Assembly: GCF_002008225.1 (NCBI RefSeq)
Contig: NZ_MRDH01000027.1
Location: forward strand, 62,001 to 126,000
Direction of reading: 5' to 3'
From: Agrobacterium salinitolerans
Lineage (GTDB): Bacteria; Pseudomonadota; Alphaproteobacteria; Rhizobiales; Rhizobiaceae
DNA length: 64,000 nt
The position numbers and the translations under genes are program-made. Below are positions 1-9,169 of this stretch, in pieces. Numbering within the stretch: position 1 is the first letter of the stretch; each line of letters begins with the position of its first letter. Under the pieces are notes generated by a model, which was not told the origin of the DNA, made no database searches, and worked only from the letters and a program-made list of their open reading frames with translations.

Positions 1-21
1 GTCCATGAGAACAATATTGCC

Positions 22-1005
22 ATGAGCGGTGAATTTACGTTCTCTCTCAAGAGCATTCCTTTTGACGAGGATTATCAACCCTCGGAAAATACGCGGCTCA
101 CGACTAACTTCGCCAATCTGGCCAGAGGGGAGAGCCGCCGGGAGAATTTGCGCAACGCGCTGAGGATGATCGACAATCGCTTCAACGCCTTGGCGCATTG
201 GGACAATCCGAAAAACGATCGTTATTCTGTCCAGCTCGAGATCGTTTCCGTCGAGATGAGGATTGATGCTGAAGGCAATACTGATGCTTTCCCCCTGATC
301 GAAATCCTGAAAACGAATATCGTCGATCATAAGACAGGCGAACGCATCGAAGGCATCGTCGGGAATAATTTCTCCTCGTATGTTCGGGATTATGACTTCA
401 GCGTCGTGCTGCCGGCTTACAATAAGGATCGCCTGGCATTTGGCACGCCGGAGAATTTTGGCGATCTGCATGGAAACCTGTTCAAGTGTTTCCTGAATTC
501 AGATGCCTACAAAGAACACTTTCAAAAACTTCCTGTCATCTGCCTGAGTGCCTCCAGCAGCAGGACATACAGCCGGACCGGTAATCAGCACCCTGTATTG
601 GGGGTCGAATACCAGCAGGATGAATTGTCGTCGACCGATCGATACTTCCAGAAAATGGGATTGAAGGTCCGATTTTTCATGCCGCCGAACAGCGTCGCGC
701 CTTTTGCATTCTATTTTCTCGGTGATCTGCTCGACGATTACACCAATCTCGAGCTCATCAGCACAATCAGCACCATGGAGACTTTTCAGAAGATTTACCG
801 GCCCGAAATTTATAACGCCAATTCCGCGGCAGGGGCCTGTTATCGCCCGAGTCTCGGGCATCAGGACTACTCATTGACGCGTATCGTCTACGATCGCGAA
901 GAGCGTAGCCGGCTGGCTGTCGAGCAGGGAAGGTTCGCTGAGGAGCACTTCATCAAACCCTATGGGACTGTTCTTGAGCAATGGTCTACCAAACACGCCC
1001 TTTGA
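22..1005 (+). CDS. mesX: DUF1852 putative oxygenase MesX
   Basis: 327 aa, recognised as the DUF1852 family (MesX). In bacteria with the short methionine synthase MesD, MesX is required for MesD to make methionine without folate and appears to need oxygen; its exact reaction is unknown. No signal peptide or membrane segment is visible, so it should be cytosolic. The MesD gene starts 27 bp downstream and a flavin reductase follows, giving a three-gene operon. The ATG at 22 is close to the window edge, so promoter or riboswitch control cannot be judged. The family call rests on overall sequence resemblance and on the neighbour. Confidence 0.85.
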   Translation: MSGEFTFSLKSIPFDEDYQPSENTRLTTNFANLARGESRRENLRNALRMIDNRFNALAHWDNPKNDRYSVQLEIVSVEMRIDAEGNTDAFPLIEILKTNIVDHKTGERIEGIVGNNFSSYVRDYDFSVVLPAYNKDRLAFGTPENFGDLHGNLFKCFLNSDAYKEHFQKLPVICLSASSSRTYSRTGNQHPVLGVEYQQDELSSTDRYFQKMGLKVRFFMPPNSVAPFAFYFLGDLLDDYTNLELISTISTMETFQKIYRPEIYNANSAAGACYRPSLGHQDYSLTRIVYDREERSRLAVEQGRFAEEHFIKPYGTVLEQWSTKHAL

Positions 1006-1032
1006 TGAACTGAAAGCATAAGGTCCCCCATC

Positions 1033-2061
1033 ATGAAAACACTGTTGCCCACGTCAACCGCCGGCAGCTTGCCGAAACCTTCATGGCTTGCAGAGCCTGA
1101 GAAACTCTGGTCGCCTTGGAAATTGCAGGATGACGAACTGATCGAGGGCAAGCAGGACGCCTTGCGCTTGTCCTTGGACGACCAGCGGCAGGCAGGTATC
1201 GATATCGTCAGCGACGGCGAGCAAACGCGCCAGCATTTCGTCACGACATTCATCGAGCATCTCGATGGTGTCGATTTCGAAAAACGCGAGACCGTCAGAA
1301 TCCGGGATCGCTATGATGCGAGCGTTCCGACAGTCGTCGGCGCCGTGTCGCGCAAACAGGCGGTTTTTGTCGAAGACGCCAAGTTCCTGCGTCAGCAGAC
1401 CAAACAGCCGATCAAATGGGCTCTGCCGGGGCCGATGACGATGATCGATACGCTCTTCGACGATCACTATAAAAGTCGCGAAAAGCTGGCCTGGGAATTC
1501 GCCGGGATCCTGAACCAGGAGGCTAGAGAACTGGAGGCTGCCGGGGTGGATATCATCCAGTTCGATGAACCCGCATTTAATGTCTTCTTCGATGAGGTGA
1601 ATGACTGGGGTGTTGCCACTCTGGAAAAGGCAATCGAAGGCCTGAAATGTGAGACTGCCGTTCATATTTGCTACGGCTACGGTATCAAGGCCAATACGGA
1701 CTGGAAAAAGACTCTTGGGTCGGAGTGGCGGCAGTATGAGGAAACTTTCCCCAAGCTGCAGAAATCCAGCATCGGCATGATCTCCCTGGAATGCCACAAC
1801 TCTCACGTTCCGATGGATCTTATGGAACTGGTTCGCGGCAAGAAGGTGATGGTCGGAGCGATCGATGTTGCGAGCAATACCATCGAGACGCCGGAGGAAG
1901 TGGCCGCTACTCTGCGAAAGGCACTTCAGTTTGTCGATGCCGACAAACTTTGCCCTTGTACCAATTGTGGCATGGCACCCCTGTCTCGCCGGGTAGCACG
2001 AGGCAAGCTGAATGCTCTCGCCGCAGGTGCGGAAATCGTTCGAAAAGAACTGTCAGCCTAG
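1033..2061 (+). CDS. mesD: Short cobalamin-independent methionine synthase MesD
   Basis: 342 aa, equal to only the C-terminal catalytic barrel of MetE (about 750 aa in full-length enzymes), as in folate-independent core methionine synthases. The zinc ligands are visible: H211 and C213 (VHICYG), E253 (SLECHNSH) and C312 (TNCGMAP). DEP at 178-180 lies in the homocysteine site region. The protein would methylate homocysteine with a donor other than methyl-tetrahydrofolate, because the folate-binding N-terminal half of MetE is missing. Adjacency to MesX picks the MesD subgroup over MesA, MesB and MesC. It lies between MesX and a flavin reductase on the same strand. Confidence 0.87.
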   Translation: MKTLLPTSTAGSLPKPSWLAEPEKLWSPWKLQDDELIEGKQDALRLSLDDQRQAGIDIVSDGEQTRQHFVTTFIEHLDGVDFEKRETVRIRDRYDASVPTVVGAVSRKQAVFVEDAKFLRQQTKQPIKWALPGPMTMIDTLFDDHYKSREKLAWEFAGILNQEARELEAAGVDIIQFDEPAFNVFFDEVNDWGVATLEKAIEGLKCETAVHICYGYGIKANTDWKKTLGSEWRQYEETFPKLQKSSIGMISLECHNSHVPMDLMELVRGKKVMVGAIDVASNTIETPEEVAATLRKALQFVDADKLCPCTNCGMAPLSRRVARGKLNALAAGAEIVRKELSA

Positions 2062-2087
2062 CGTTACCGGAGCCGCAGGAGGCCGAC

Positions 2088-2588
2088 ATGAACATGGTGA
2101 ACCACCGCTTCGATACTGTGGACAAAGCCACGTTTCGCAACGGCATGTCGCGTCTCGGCTCTGCGGTCAACGTCGTCACCACCACATACGGCGGGAAGCG
2201 TTACGGCTTCGCCGCATCGGCGGTTTGCAGTGTCAGCGACACGCCGCCGACACTTCTCGTCTGCATCAATCGAGCCAGCTCATCTTTTCATGCGTTTGAG
2301 CGCGCGCGACACTTCTGCGTCAACACGCTGATGCCGGGCCAGGAGGATATCTCGAACGCTTTCGGCGGAAAGAGACCGGTGAAGGATCGATTTGCGCTTG
2401 GCGAATGGAAAGACGGCCTCACGGGTGTCCCGATTCTGGCTGACGCCTCGGTCAGCTTTGAATGCGAGCTGACCAATGCCGTCGACGAAGCAACGCACCG
2501 AATTCTTTTCGGGTGTGTGATCGACATTCGCGAGAGCGAAGAGCAGGCAACGCTGCTCTACTGCATGCGTCGCTATCTCAAGGGATAA
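2088..2588 (+). CDS. Flavin reductase (HpaC/RutF-like), partner of MesX-MesD
   Basis: 166 aa from the ATG at 2088, chosen because AGGAGG at 2077-2082 sits 5 bp upstream; the open frame extends further 5' but overlaps mesD. The sequence has the FMN-binding split-barrel character of NAD(P)H:flavin reductases (FRNGMSRLGSAVNVVTT, GFAASAVCSVS, FCVNTL and a late conserved histidine region). It would supply reduced FMN to a two-component oxygenase. Its position 26 bp after mesD suggests it feeds MesX, which is inference from context. It is near the usual family length of 160-180 aa. Confidence 0.85.
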   Translation: MNMVNHRFDTVDKATFRNGMSRLGSAVNVVTTTYGGKRYGFAASAVCSVSDTPPTLLVCINRASSSFHAFERARHFCVNTLMPGQEDISNAFGGKRPVKDRFALGEWKDGLTGVPILADASVSFECELTNAVDEATHRILFGCVIDIRESEEQATLLYCMRRYLKG

Positions 2589-3186
2589 GCGGATACAGGC
2601 CGTCGTGACACCGGCGCTCCTACGCTGCGTTACGAAATAAGCCAATACGGTCGCCGGCAGTAAGAGATTTTAGTAAAGCACAGGGTGATGGCGACGATCG
2701 CAAGGTCAATGCCTATTCACCTCTCCCACCACATCCTCCGAAACTCTGTTGTATGTAACGCACAAGATGGAATCCATGTTTTGCAATAGCTCCATTTCGG
2801 GGCTCTACAGGTTCAGGGGGCGGGAGCGAGGGGTTTGTGCCATCTCCTCCTGATGCCCTCGACGTCGCAGGGCTGCGACCAGCAGTCGTTCGATCCATTC
2901 GACGATCGCGGCATTCAGCGTCCTGAACACGCTAATGAAGCAAACCAGTTTTTTCAGAACTTCAGCCACGTTCACCGGGTCACGGGTGCAGGCTTCGGCC
3001 GTCTTTGGCACGGTTCGACAGCTATCAGGCACGGCATTGTGAAGGATGTGATGCCGAACGCATCACCGTTTCGGTGAAATGTTGCAAAGCTCCACTGATT
3101 TCAAGCAAAAGCTGCGGCGCGGTGGGGTTATGATCGAGCCGCTATGCGCCACGAGCGGCACGAAATGGTGGGAATTGATAGAGGAC
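2589..3186 (+). other. 598-bp intergenic stretch without a convincing gene
   Basis: Short open frames exist on both strands (for example a 75-codon minus frame at 2805-3032), but none resembles a family I know and none has a ribosome site. The stretch separates the methionine module from the acetyltransferase gene. A perfect inverted repeat, TCACCG-TTT-CGGTGA, lies at 3063-3077. It may hold the promoter of the downstream gene. Confidence 0.5.
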
Positions 3187-4095
3187 ATGCGTGTGAGTGA
3201 AATCCTCAAGCTCGGAGAAAGAAACCAGATCGACGCCTTCGCGATGCAGATCGACGATGTGGCGAGGGCGGACCTTGAGCAGCTTCATGCGCTGTCGATT
3301 TCGGTCGGCTGGCCGCACCGCCCGCAGGACTGGCAGTTCTTGCGCGACGTCGGCAAAGGCGTCGTTGCGATCGATGACATCGGCCGCATCATGAGTTCCG
3401 CCATGTGGTTCCGTCAATCGCCCGAACTCGCAACGATCGGCATGGTCATCACCTCGCCGCGCTTGCAGACGCATGGCACGGGCCTCTGGCTGATGGAATA
3501 TGCGCTACAAGATCTTGACGGCATAGATCTGCGCCTCAACGCAACGCGGGCTGCCCAGAGGCTTTACCTGTCCCTCGACTTCGTGCCGGAAAAGATTGTT
3601 TATCAGTGCCAGGGTATCGTCACCGATGCGCCCGTCGAGCAGGATTTTTCCGGTGACTTGCGGGTCTTGGGCGCTGATGATCTCGCCGCAGTGACGGCGC
3701 TCGACGCGGCGGCCTTTGGCGTGGTGCGCTCAGGCGTCATCGAAAAGCTCATGGCCCATTCGCGAAGCTACGGCCTTTTCCACGATGGCGTACTGAAGGC
3801 CTTTGCCCTCTGTCGCCAGTTCGGGCGCGGCCATGTCGTCGGGCCGATTGTGGCCTCGAACGACGCGGAGGCCATCGCTGTTGTTTCGCCGCATATCCGC
3901 GATCATGAGGGCCGGTTCCTTCGTCTCGATACGCACTACGAAACAGGTGACTTTGCGCTCTTCGTGCAGCGCAGCGGTCTTACCGTCTACGATACCGTAC
4001 TGACTATGTCGCGGGGCAAGCGGCTTGCGGATTTTGCGACGGAGGGAACGCGTGCGCCGGTGACTTACTCACTGGCCAGCCAGACACTTGGCTGA
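3187..4095 (+). CDS. GNAT N-acetyltransferase with YitH/HolE-type C-terminal domain
   Basis: 302 aa from the ATG at 3187. The frame stays open back to an ATG at 3079, and a GTG at 3193 sits 7 bp after AGAGGA, so the start is uncertain by up to 36 codons. The N-terminal half is a GNAT fold with the acetyl-CoA loop region around TSPRLQTHGTGLWLMEYAL. The C-terminal half (from about VLGADDLAAVTALDAAAFG) matches the second acetyltransferase-like domain of YitH-type proteins. The substrate is unknown. It stands alone upstream of an aldehyde dehydrogenase with a 163-bp gap, so co-transcription is doubtful. Confidence 0.75.
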   Translation: MRVSEILKLGERNQIDAFAMQIDDVARADLEQLHALSISVGWPHRPQDWQFLRDVGKGVVAIDDIGRIMSSAMWFRQSPELATIGMVITSPRLQTHGTGLWLMEYALQDLDGIDLRLNATRAAQRLYLSLDFVPEKIVYQCQGIVTDAPVEQDFSGDLRVLGADDLAAVTALDAAAFGVVRSGVIEKLMAHSRSYGLFHDGVLKAFALCRQFGRGHVVGPIVASNDAEAIAVVSPHIRDHEGRFLRLDTHYETGDFALFVQRSGLTVYDTVLTMSRGKRLADFATEGTRAPVTYSLASQTLG

Positions 4096-4258
4096 TCATG
4101 CTGAGGTGACCGGCCGGCCTGCCCATTCGGGCCGCCGTTGTTAAGCCCAGCCTTAATCGGGCACTCAGGCGAGATCGTCTGTCGATCTCTTGCCCTTTCA
4201 GTCATCCTGTTCGAAGCGCACGGAATACGTCGTGCAGGACCAAGGAGAAGACGTAGCG

Positions 4259-5680
4259 ATGAAACGAGAGAACCAGTTTTACATCAACGGTGAATGGCAG
4301 GCATTCGCCGATGTGAACCTGCTGCCGGTCGTCGATCCGGCGTCTGAACAGGTTACCGGCCATATCCCTGCCGGAAGCGCCCGCCACGTCGACCTGGCCG
4401 TGGCCGCCGCGCGCAAGGCCTTCCCGGCCTTTGCCCAATCGAGTATCCCGGAGCGGCTTGCGCTTCTCAAAAGAATGCATGCGCTCGTCATGGAACGCGC
4501 CGAGCTGTTCGCTCAGGCGATCGTGAGCGAAATGGGGACGCCGATCAGCTTTGCCCGGTCGTCGCAGGTCTTCTTTGCCGCCGAACATATCCGCGTCCAG
4601 ATGGAGACGCTCGAGACATATCCGTTCCTGTCGGTGAACGGAGGCCTCGCGACAGCGAAAGAGGCCATCGGCGTCTGTGCCCTCATCACCCCCTGGAACT
4701 GGCCTCTCTACCAGATCACCGCCAAGGTGGCGCCCGCGATTGCCGCTGGCTGTACGATTGTCCTGAAGCCCAGCGAGCTTTCGCCTTACAGCGCAGTGCT
4801 GTTTGCCGAACTGATGCACGATGCGGGCACACCGCCCGGTGTGTTCAACCTGGTCAACGGCACGGGCGAGGCCGTTGGTGCTGCTCTGTCCAGCCATCCG
4901 GATGTCGACATGATCTCCATCACCGGCTCGACGCGTGCAGGCGTGCTGGTCGCCCAGGCGGCCGCACCGACCATCAAGCGCGTGGTTCAGGAATTGGGTG
5001 GCAAGTCGCCCAACATCCTGCTGGATGATGCCGATTTCGAAATCGCGGTCCCGAAAGGACTGCAGGCGGGCATGCGCAATGCCGGCCAATCGTGCAGCGC
5101 GCCGACGCGGATGCTGGTGCCAGCGCACCGGCTTTCCCAAGTAGAGGAACTGGCGCGCAACACCGTCCATGCCATGGTGGTTGGCGATCCGCGCGACGCC
5201 GCGACAACGATGGGGCCGATCGCCAACCGCGCCCAGTTCGAACGCGTTCAGACCATGATCAGGGCCGGCATCGATGGCGGGGCCAAGCTCGTGGCAGGCG
5301 GACCTGGTCGTCCTGGCGGGATCGAGAGTGGCTTTTTCGCACAGCCGACGGTCTTTTCCGACGTCACGCCTGACATGCGCATCGCGCGCGAGGAAATCTT
5401 CGGCCCTGTCCTGGCGATCATGCCCTATAAGGACGAGGAAGAGGCTATCACAATCGCCAACGACACGGTCTACGGTCTCGGCGCGCATGTGCAGTCAGGC
5501 GATATCGACCGGGCGAGACGCGTGGCGGGCCGCATCCGCGCGGGTCAGGTTCATATCAATTATCCGGCCTGGAACGGTGCGGCGGCATTCGGCGGCTACA
5601 AGCAGTCGGGCAATGGGCGCGAATACGGCGTCCACGGACTTGAGGAATATCTCGAGACGAAGTCAATCCTCGGCTACTGA
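4259..5680 (+). CDS. NAD(P)-dependent aldehyde dehydrogenase
   Basis: 473 aa from the ATG at 4259, preceded by AAGGAG at about 4242-4247; the frame is open to 4190 but without a ribosome site. All ALDH-superfamily hallmarks are present: the N of TPWNWP, the general base E245 in QELGGKSPN, and the nucleophile C279 in GQSCSAPTR. The EEIFGPVL and SGNGREYG motifs near the C terminus are also there. It oxidises an aldehyde to a carboxylate in the cytosol; the substrate cannot be read from sequence. The gene converges with a LysR regulator and the two stop regions overlap by 7 bp. Confidence 0.9.
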   Translation: MKRENQFYINGEWQAFADVNLLPVVDPASEQVTGHIPAGSARHVDLAVAAARKAFPAFAQSSIPERLALLKRMHALVMERAELFAQAIVSEMGTPISFARSSQVFFAAEHIRVQMETLETYPFLSVNGGLATAKEAIGVCALITPWNWPLYQITAKVAPAIAAGCTIVLKPSELSPYSAVLFAELMHDAGTPPGVFNLVNGTGEAVGAALSSHPDVDMISITGSTRAGVLVAQAAAPTIKRVVQELGGKSPNILLDDADFEIAVPKGLQAGMRNAGQSCSAPTRMLVPAHRLSQVEELARNTVHAMVVGDPRDAATTMGPIANRAQFERVQTMIRAGIDGGAKLVAGGPGRPGGIESGFFAQPTVFSDVTPDMRIAREEIFGPVLAIMPYKDEEEAITIANDTVYGLGAHVQSGDIDRARRVAGRIRAGQVHINYPAWNGAAAFGGYKQSGNGREYGVHGLEEYLETKSILGY

Positions 5681-6603
5681 CCGACTGATGCCAAGTTGCC
5701 GCTTCGCCATGGCGGCGGCTTGAGCGACTGACGCAGGAGCTTCAAGAAAGCGGTGGAGCGGGCGCTCCGCCCGTGCCTCGATCCCAGCATGGCGATGATG
5801 TCGGCCGAGGGAAGCTGCCAGTCGGGCAGCACTTCCTGCAATCGGCCGGCGACGAGGTCTTCAGCGACGCTCCATTCCGACCGCATCATTACGCCCTGGC
5901 CCGCCAGCGCCCAGTCTCGGATGACCGAACCGTCATTGCTCGACATGGCTGGGTTGATACGCACTGTCGCAGTCTCCTGCCGGGGCCCGGTGAAACGCCA
6001 CAGCGTCACGTCCTCTTCGTTCTCGCGGACGGCAAGGCAGCGATGCCTCGCGAGATCTGCCGGCTCCAAAATCGGCGACGCCGAAGTCAGATAGTGCGGA
6101 CTGGCGCAGAGAATGCGCCGGTTCGGCGCCAGCGTCGTTACCACTTGGTCGAGATGTCCCCGCGCGCCGATGTGAATGATCACTTCGAAACTCTCCATGA
6201 GCAAGGCGGAAGGGTGGTCGGACAGTTCCAGCGTGGCGAGCGCGCTCTTATGCTCCCGCGCGAACGCCTCCACGACGGGTGCGACATGCTGCCTGCCGAA
6301 CCCGTGTGGGGCTGCGATCCTCAGATGTCCCCGCACCACGCCCCTGCGGTCCGCCAGGGCTTCTGACAGCTCATCGATTGCGTTGCTGACGATAACGCTG
6401 TGCGAAGCGACGAGCGAGCCCTCCTCGGTCAAAAAGAGGCTTTTGCCGGTTCGATCAATCAGCCTGACACCCACTTTTTCTTCGAGCGCACGCAGCCGCT
6501 GAGTGACGGCTGGCGGCGTCACGTTGAGCTTGCGCGCGCTCTCCGCCAGGGATCGCGAGCCGACAAGGACCGAGAAAAAGGCGAGATCATCGGATGTAAG
6601 CAT
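5674..6603 (-). CDS. LysR-family transcriptional regulator
   Basis: 309 aa from the ATG at 6603. An in-frame ATG at 6612 is possible, but AGGA lies 8 bp before the 6603 start. The N-terminal winged helix-turn-helix is clear (residues about 3-60, with LAESARKLNVTPPAVTQRL as the recognition region), followed by a LysR substrate-binding domain. It probably regulates the convergent aldehyde dehydrogenase or an undetermined target; no gene diverges from its promoter within 380 bp. The 3' end overlaps the dehydrogenase stop by 7 bp. Confidence 0.88.
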   Translation of the reverse strand: MLTSDDLAFFSVLVGSRSLAESARKLNVTPPAVTQRLRALEEKVGVRLIDRTGKSLFLTEEGSLVASHSVIVSNAIDELSEALADRRGVVRGHLRIAAPHGFGRQHVAPVVEAFAREHKSALATLELSDHPSALLMESFEVIIHIGARGHLDQVVTTLAPNRRILCASPHYLTSASPILEPADLARHRCLAVRENEEDVTLWRFTGPRQETATVRINPAMSSNDGSVIRDWALAGQGVMMRSEWSVAEDLVAGRLQEVLPDWQLPSADIIAMLGSRHGRSARSTAFLKLLRQSLKPPPWRSGNLASVGQ

Positions 6604-6993
6604 TAAGTTCATCCTGAATTTAATATTCTAATCGCATTAATTTTCATCTTCATGGTCAGGAGGCAAGACGTTTGATCGAAGAATCGCGGAAAAGCCTTGA
6701 TTTTCGCGGCCGCGCGGGCGACAGCTTCGTGATGAAGCTAGGCTATGTCGGCGCCTGGAGGACGATCGAGACGCTGCGTAACCTTCGTCACGGTCACCTG
6801 AAGAACTGCGACGTTCAAGAACAGGCATCTGTCTCAAGTCAGCAGCCAACCTGCACCAGAATAAGAACGGCTTTCGTCCAGACGGCGCAAGTTACCGATG
6901 TGTTCTCCCGGACCATTTCCGGTAGGGATGAGCAGTCAATCCATACAATGAGACGTTTGGTCGCCGGCTGCCTGGTGAGACCGACTCAAATGC
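6604..6993. other. Intergenic region with AT-rich LysR promoter side
   Basis: About 390 bp with no supported gene. The first 50 bp (6610-6660) are AT-rich and include AATTTAAT and ATTAATTTT stretches flanking TATTCTAATCGC, a plausible promoter and self-binding site for the LysR gene starting at 6603. The remainder is ordinary GC-rich spacer running to the stop of the minus-strand operon at 6994. I see no terminator with a U-tract here. Confidence 0.4.
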
Positions 6994-7962
6994 TTATCCC
7001 TCGGCATAGACTTCAGCGAGATCGCTTAAGTCCCAGTTTCCGCCAGACAGCACGGCGCAGACCTTTTCATTTGGCTTCAGATTTATCGAGCCAGCCAGCA
7101 GCGCCCCCACCGTGATCGCGGCCGCCGGTTCAGCAATCAGCTTGGCATCTTTTGCCAACGCACGCATGCCATCAACGATATGTCGGTCTTCAACCAAAAT
7201 AATCTCATCGACGTATTTTTCAATGATGGGAAACGGATTCTGGGCCGGCACGCTGAGCCGCAGCCCGTCAGCAATCGTGTTCAGCAACGGAAGCGAAGTG
7301 CGCTCCTTATTGATCCGGCTCTGGTAATATTTCGGCGTCAAAGAGGGCTCTACGCCGATGACGCGCACGGAGGGACTAGTTTCCTTGATGGCTGTTGCGA
7401 TACCCGAAATCAGTCCGCCACCGCCGACGGGGACGATGACCGTATCAACGTCCGATAGATCATCGAGAATTTCGCAGCCGATCGTTCCCTGGCCTGCCAT
7501 CACAATCGGATCCTCGAAAGCGTGGATGGGGGCATATCCGTTTTCGGCGGCCATCGCGTAGACGTGTTTCCACCGCGCTGCATTGTCTCCGTCAAAGAGA
7601 ACGACCTCTGCCCCCAGCGCTTTTGTGTTCTCGATCTTGATCTTCGGTGATGTGACCGGCAGCACCAGAATAGCCTTCACGCCCAGCATACGGGCGGCAT
7701 AGGCTAACCCCTGTGCGTGATTGCCCGAAGATGTCGCGATAATCCCGTTTGCAATTTCGTCCCTGGACAGCGAGAGAGCCTTGTTGAGCGCGCCGCGAAT
7801 CTTGAAGGCGCCAGTAACCTGCAAGGTCTCAGGCTTGAGGTAGAGTTCGCAGTCGACAACCTTTTCAATCTTGTCTGCGCGCAACAGGGGCGTATGCCGG
7901 ATATGGGGTTTCAGGCGCGCTCGCGCGTCCTGGATGTCCTGAAGGGTCGGGAAGCTTGTCAT
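6994..7962 (-). CDS. PLP-dependent threonine/hydroxyaspartate dehydratase-like (BhcB/EutB type)
   Basis: 322 aa from the ATG at 7962; a GTG at 7971 would overlap the upstream stop. It is a fold-type II PLP enzyme with the Schiff-base lysine K54 in GAFKIRGAL, the phosphate loop SSGNHAQG at 78-85, and a glycine-rich [11 protein letters not shown]. The length matches catabolic threonine/serine dehydratases without an ACT domain. Lying directly after an ornithine-cyclodeaminase-like gene, it most resembles the pairs BhcB-BhcD (beta-hydroxyaspartate dehydratase + iminosuccinate reductase) or EutB-EutC. It would release water or ammonia from a beta-hydroxy amino acid. The exact substrate is inference. 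Confidence 0.82.
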   Translation of the reverse strand: MTSFPTLQDIQDARARLKPHIRHTPLLRADKIEKVVDCELYLKPETLQVTGAFKIRGALNKALSLSRDEIANGIIATSSGNHAQGLAYAARMLGVKAILVLPVTSPKIKIENTKALGAEVVLFDGDNAARWKHVYAMAAENGYAPIHAFEDPIVMAGQGTIGCEILDDLSDVDTVIVPVGGGGLISGIATAIKETSPSVRVIGVEPSLTPKYYQSRINKERTSLPLLNTIADGLRLSVPAQNPFPIIEKYVDEIILVEDRHIVDGMRALAKDAKLIAEPAAAITVGALLAGSINLKPNEKVCAVLSGGNWDLSDLAEVYAEG

Positions 7963-7967
7963 GGTGA

Positions 7968-8969
7968 TCACTCGAAAAAGGAAAAGAATGCGCCAACATT
8001 GTTGGCGAGGGCGTTCTGGTAGATGGACCGGGCAGTCGTGTTATCCTGGATCGCCATGCCGGTGGAATCGAAGATCGTGATTTCCTCATCATTTGTCCGA
8101 CCGGATTTCGCGCCGAGCAGGACCTCTCCTATTTCGCCATGGATGTCGTCCATGGTGATGATGTTGTTTGCGAGCGGATGAAAGGTTTCACCCTTTTGCG
8201 AGCACTGCGAAATGGAATCGACGACAATCTTCGCGTTTCGGAATATTTCGGGTTCGAGTTCCTGTTTGCCGCGCTGATCAGTGCCGATCGCAACGATGTG
8301 GGTTCCAGGTTTTACCCAATTGGCCTGCACCAGATCGCCTTTGCCGCGCGTCGTCGTGATCAGAATGTCCGCCTTTTCGACAGCGTCTTTCTTGGACGCC
8401 GCCAGCGTAACCGGTATGTTAAACTCGCGCTCTATGTCCTGCTTGTAAGCAGCCAGGGCCGCCGACGTGCGGCTCCAGGCGTGAATCTCGTCGATCTGCA
8501 TGATCCTGCTAATCGCGCGGATCTGCATTCTCGCCTGATTGCCCGTACCGATCGATGCAATGACACGGGAATTTTTTCGGGCAAGGGCCTTCACTGAGAC
8601 GGCGCCAGAAGCCCCAGTTCGAAAGCCTGTGATCAGACTTCCATCCAGTATGCAGATAAGCGCGCAGCTTGTGGCGTCGAACAGCAGAATGGTTCCCATG
8701 CTGTTCGGCACGCCATGCTGCTCGGGGTTGTTGGCGAAGCCGCCGGAATGGGCTTTCATCGAAATCATTTCCGCCTGCTTGTGATAGCCAAGCTTGAAAT
8801 CGATCTCTCCGCGTCCGTCCGGCAGGTGGATGCCGATATAGTCGGGTTGTGCGACCTGGTTGCTGCTATAGGCCCTGTAGGCGTCTTCCACAGCGCCTAT
8901 CACCTGCCGCATGTCGATCAGGCGCATTACCTGATCCTTGTTGAGTAGGAGCGTTTGCATCGCTGACAT
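7968..8969 (-). CDS. Ornithine cyclodeaminase/mu-crystallin family (possible iminosuccinate reductase)
   Basis: 333 aa from an ATG at 8969 (alternatives 8960 and 9053). The family is shown by [20 protein letters not shown], the dinucleotide site [27 protein letters not shown], and DSTGMAIQD near the C terminus. Members are NAD(P)-dependent ornithine cyclodeaminases, alanine dehydrogenases, ketimine reductases or the iminosuccinate reductase BhcD. With the dehydratase gene starting immediately downstream, reduction of the imine product to an amino acid is a reasonable guess. The 116-bp gap to the FAD oxidase gene upstream fits one transcript. Confidence 0.8.
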   Translation of the reverse strand: MSAMQTLLLNKDQVMRLIDMRQVIGAVEDAYRAYSSNQVAQPDYIGIHLPDGRGEIDFKLGYHKQAEMISMKAHSGGFANNPEQHGVPNSMGTILLFDATSCALICILDGSLITGFRTGASGAVSVKALARKNSRVIASIGTGNQARMQIRAISRIMQIDEIHAWSRTSAALAAYKQDIEREFNIPVTLAASKKDAVEKADILITTTRGKGDLVQANWVKPGTHIVAIGTDQRGKQELEPEIFRNAKIVVDSISQCSQKGETFHPLANNIITMDDIHGEIGEVLLGAKSGRTNDEEITIFDSTGMAIQDNTTARSIYQNALANNVGAFFSFFE

Positions 8970-9169
8970 CGGTTTGCTCGCAGTTTCCTGCAGTCGCAAG
9001 CGACTGCTCGTGTGATGACCATGCCCGATATTTGTCTTCATTTTTCGCCGCATAGACTGCCGGTGAGCGCAGATTGTTGTGATTGATGTCGCGGCTTGCG
9101 CATAAAGTTTGCCGACGGCGATCGAACCGGACGCGTGCCTTTAGCCGGCGGTGGCGATCTCGATTGCAA

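Noticed and set aside
1-21. Possible SAM riboswitch upstream of the methionine module
   Set aside because: Only 21 bp of upstream sequence are in the window, too little to judge.
2805-3032. 75-codon minus-strand open frame in the 2589-3186 gap
   Set aside because: No ribosome site, no family resemblance, and it lies in a stretch without other coding signs.
6637-6849. 70-codon minus-strand open frame between the LysR and dehydratase genes
   Set aside because: Short, arginine/serine-rich and without a start context; treated as spacer.
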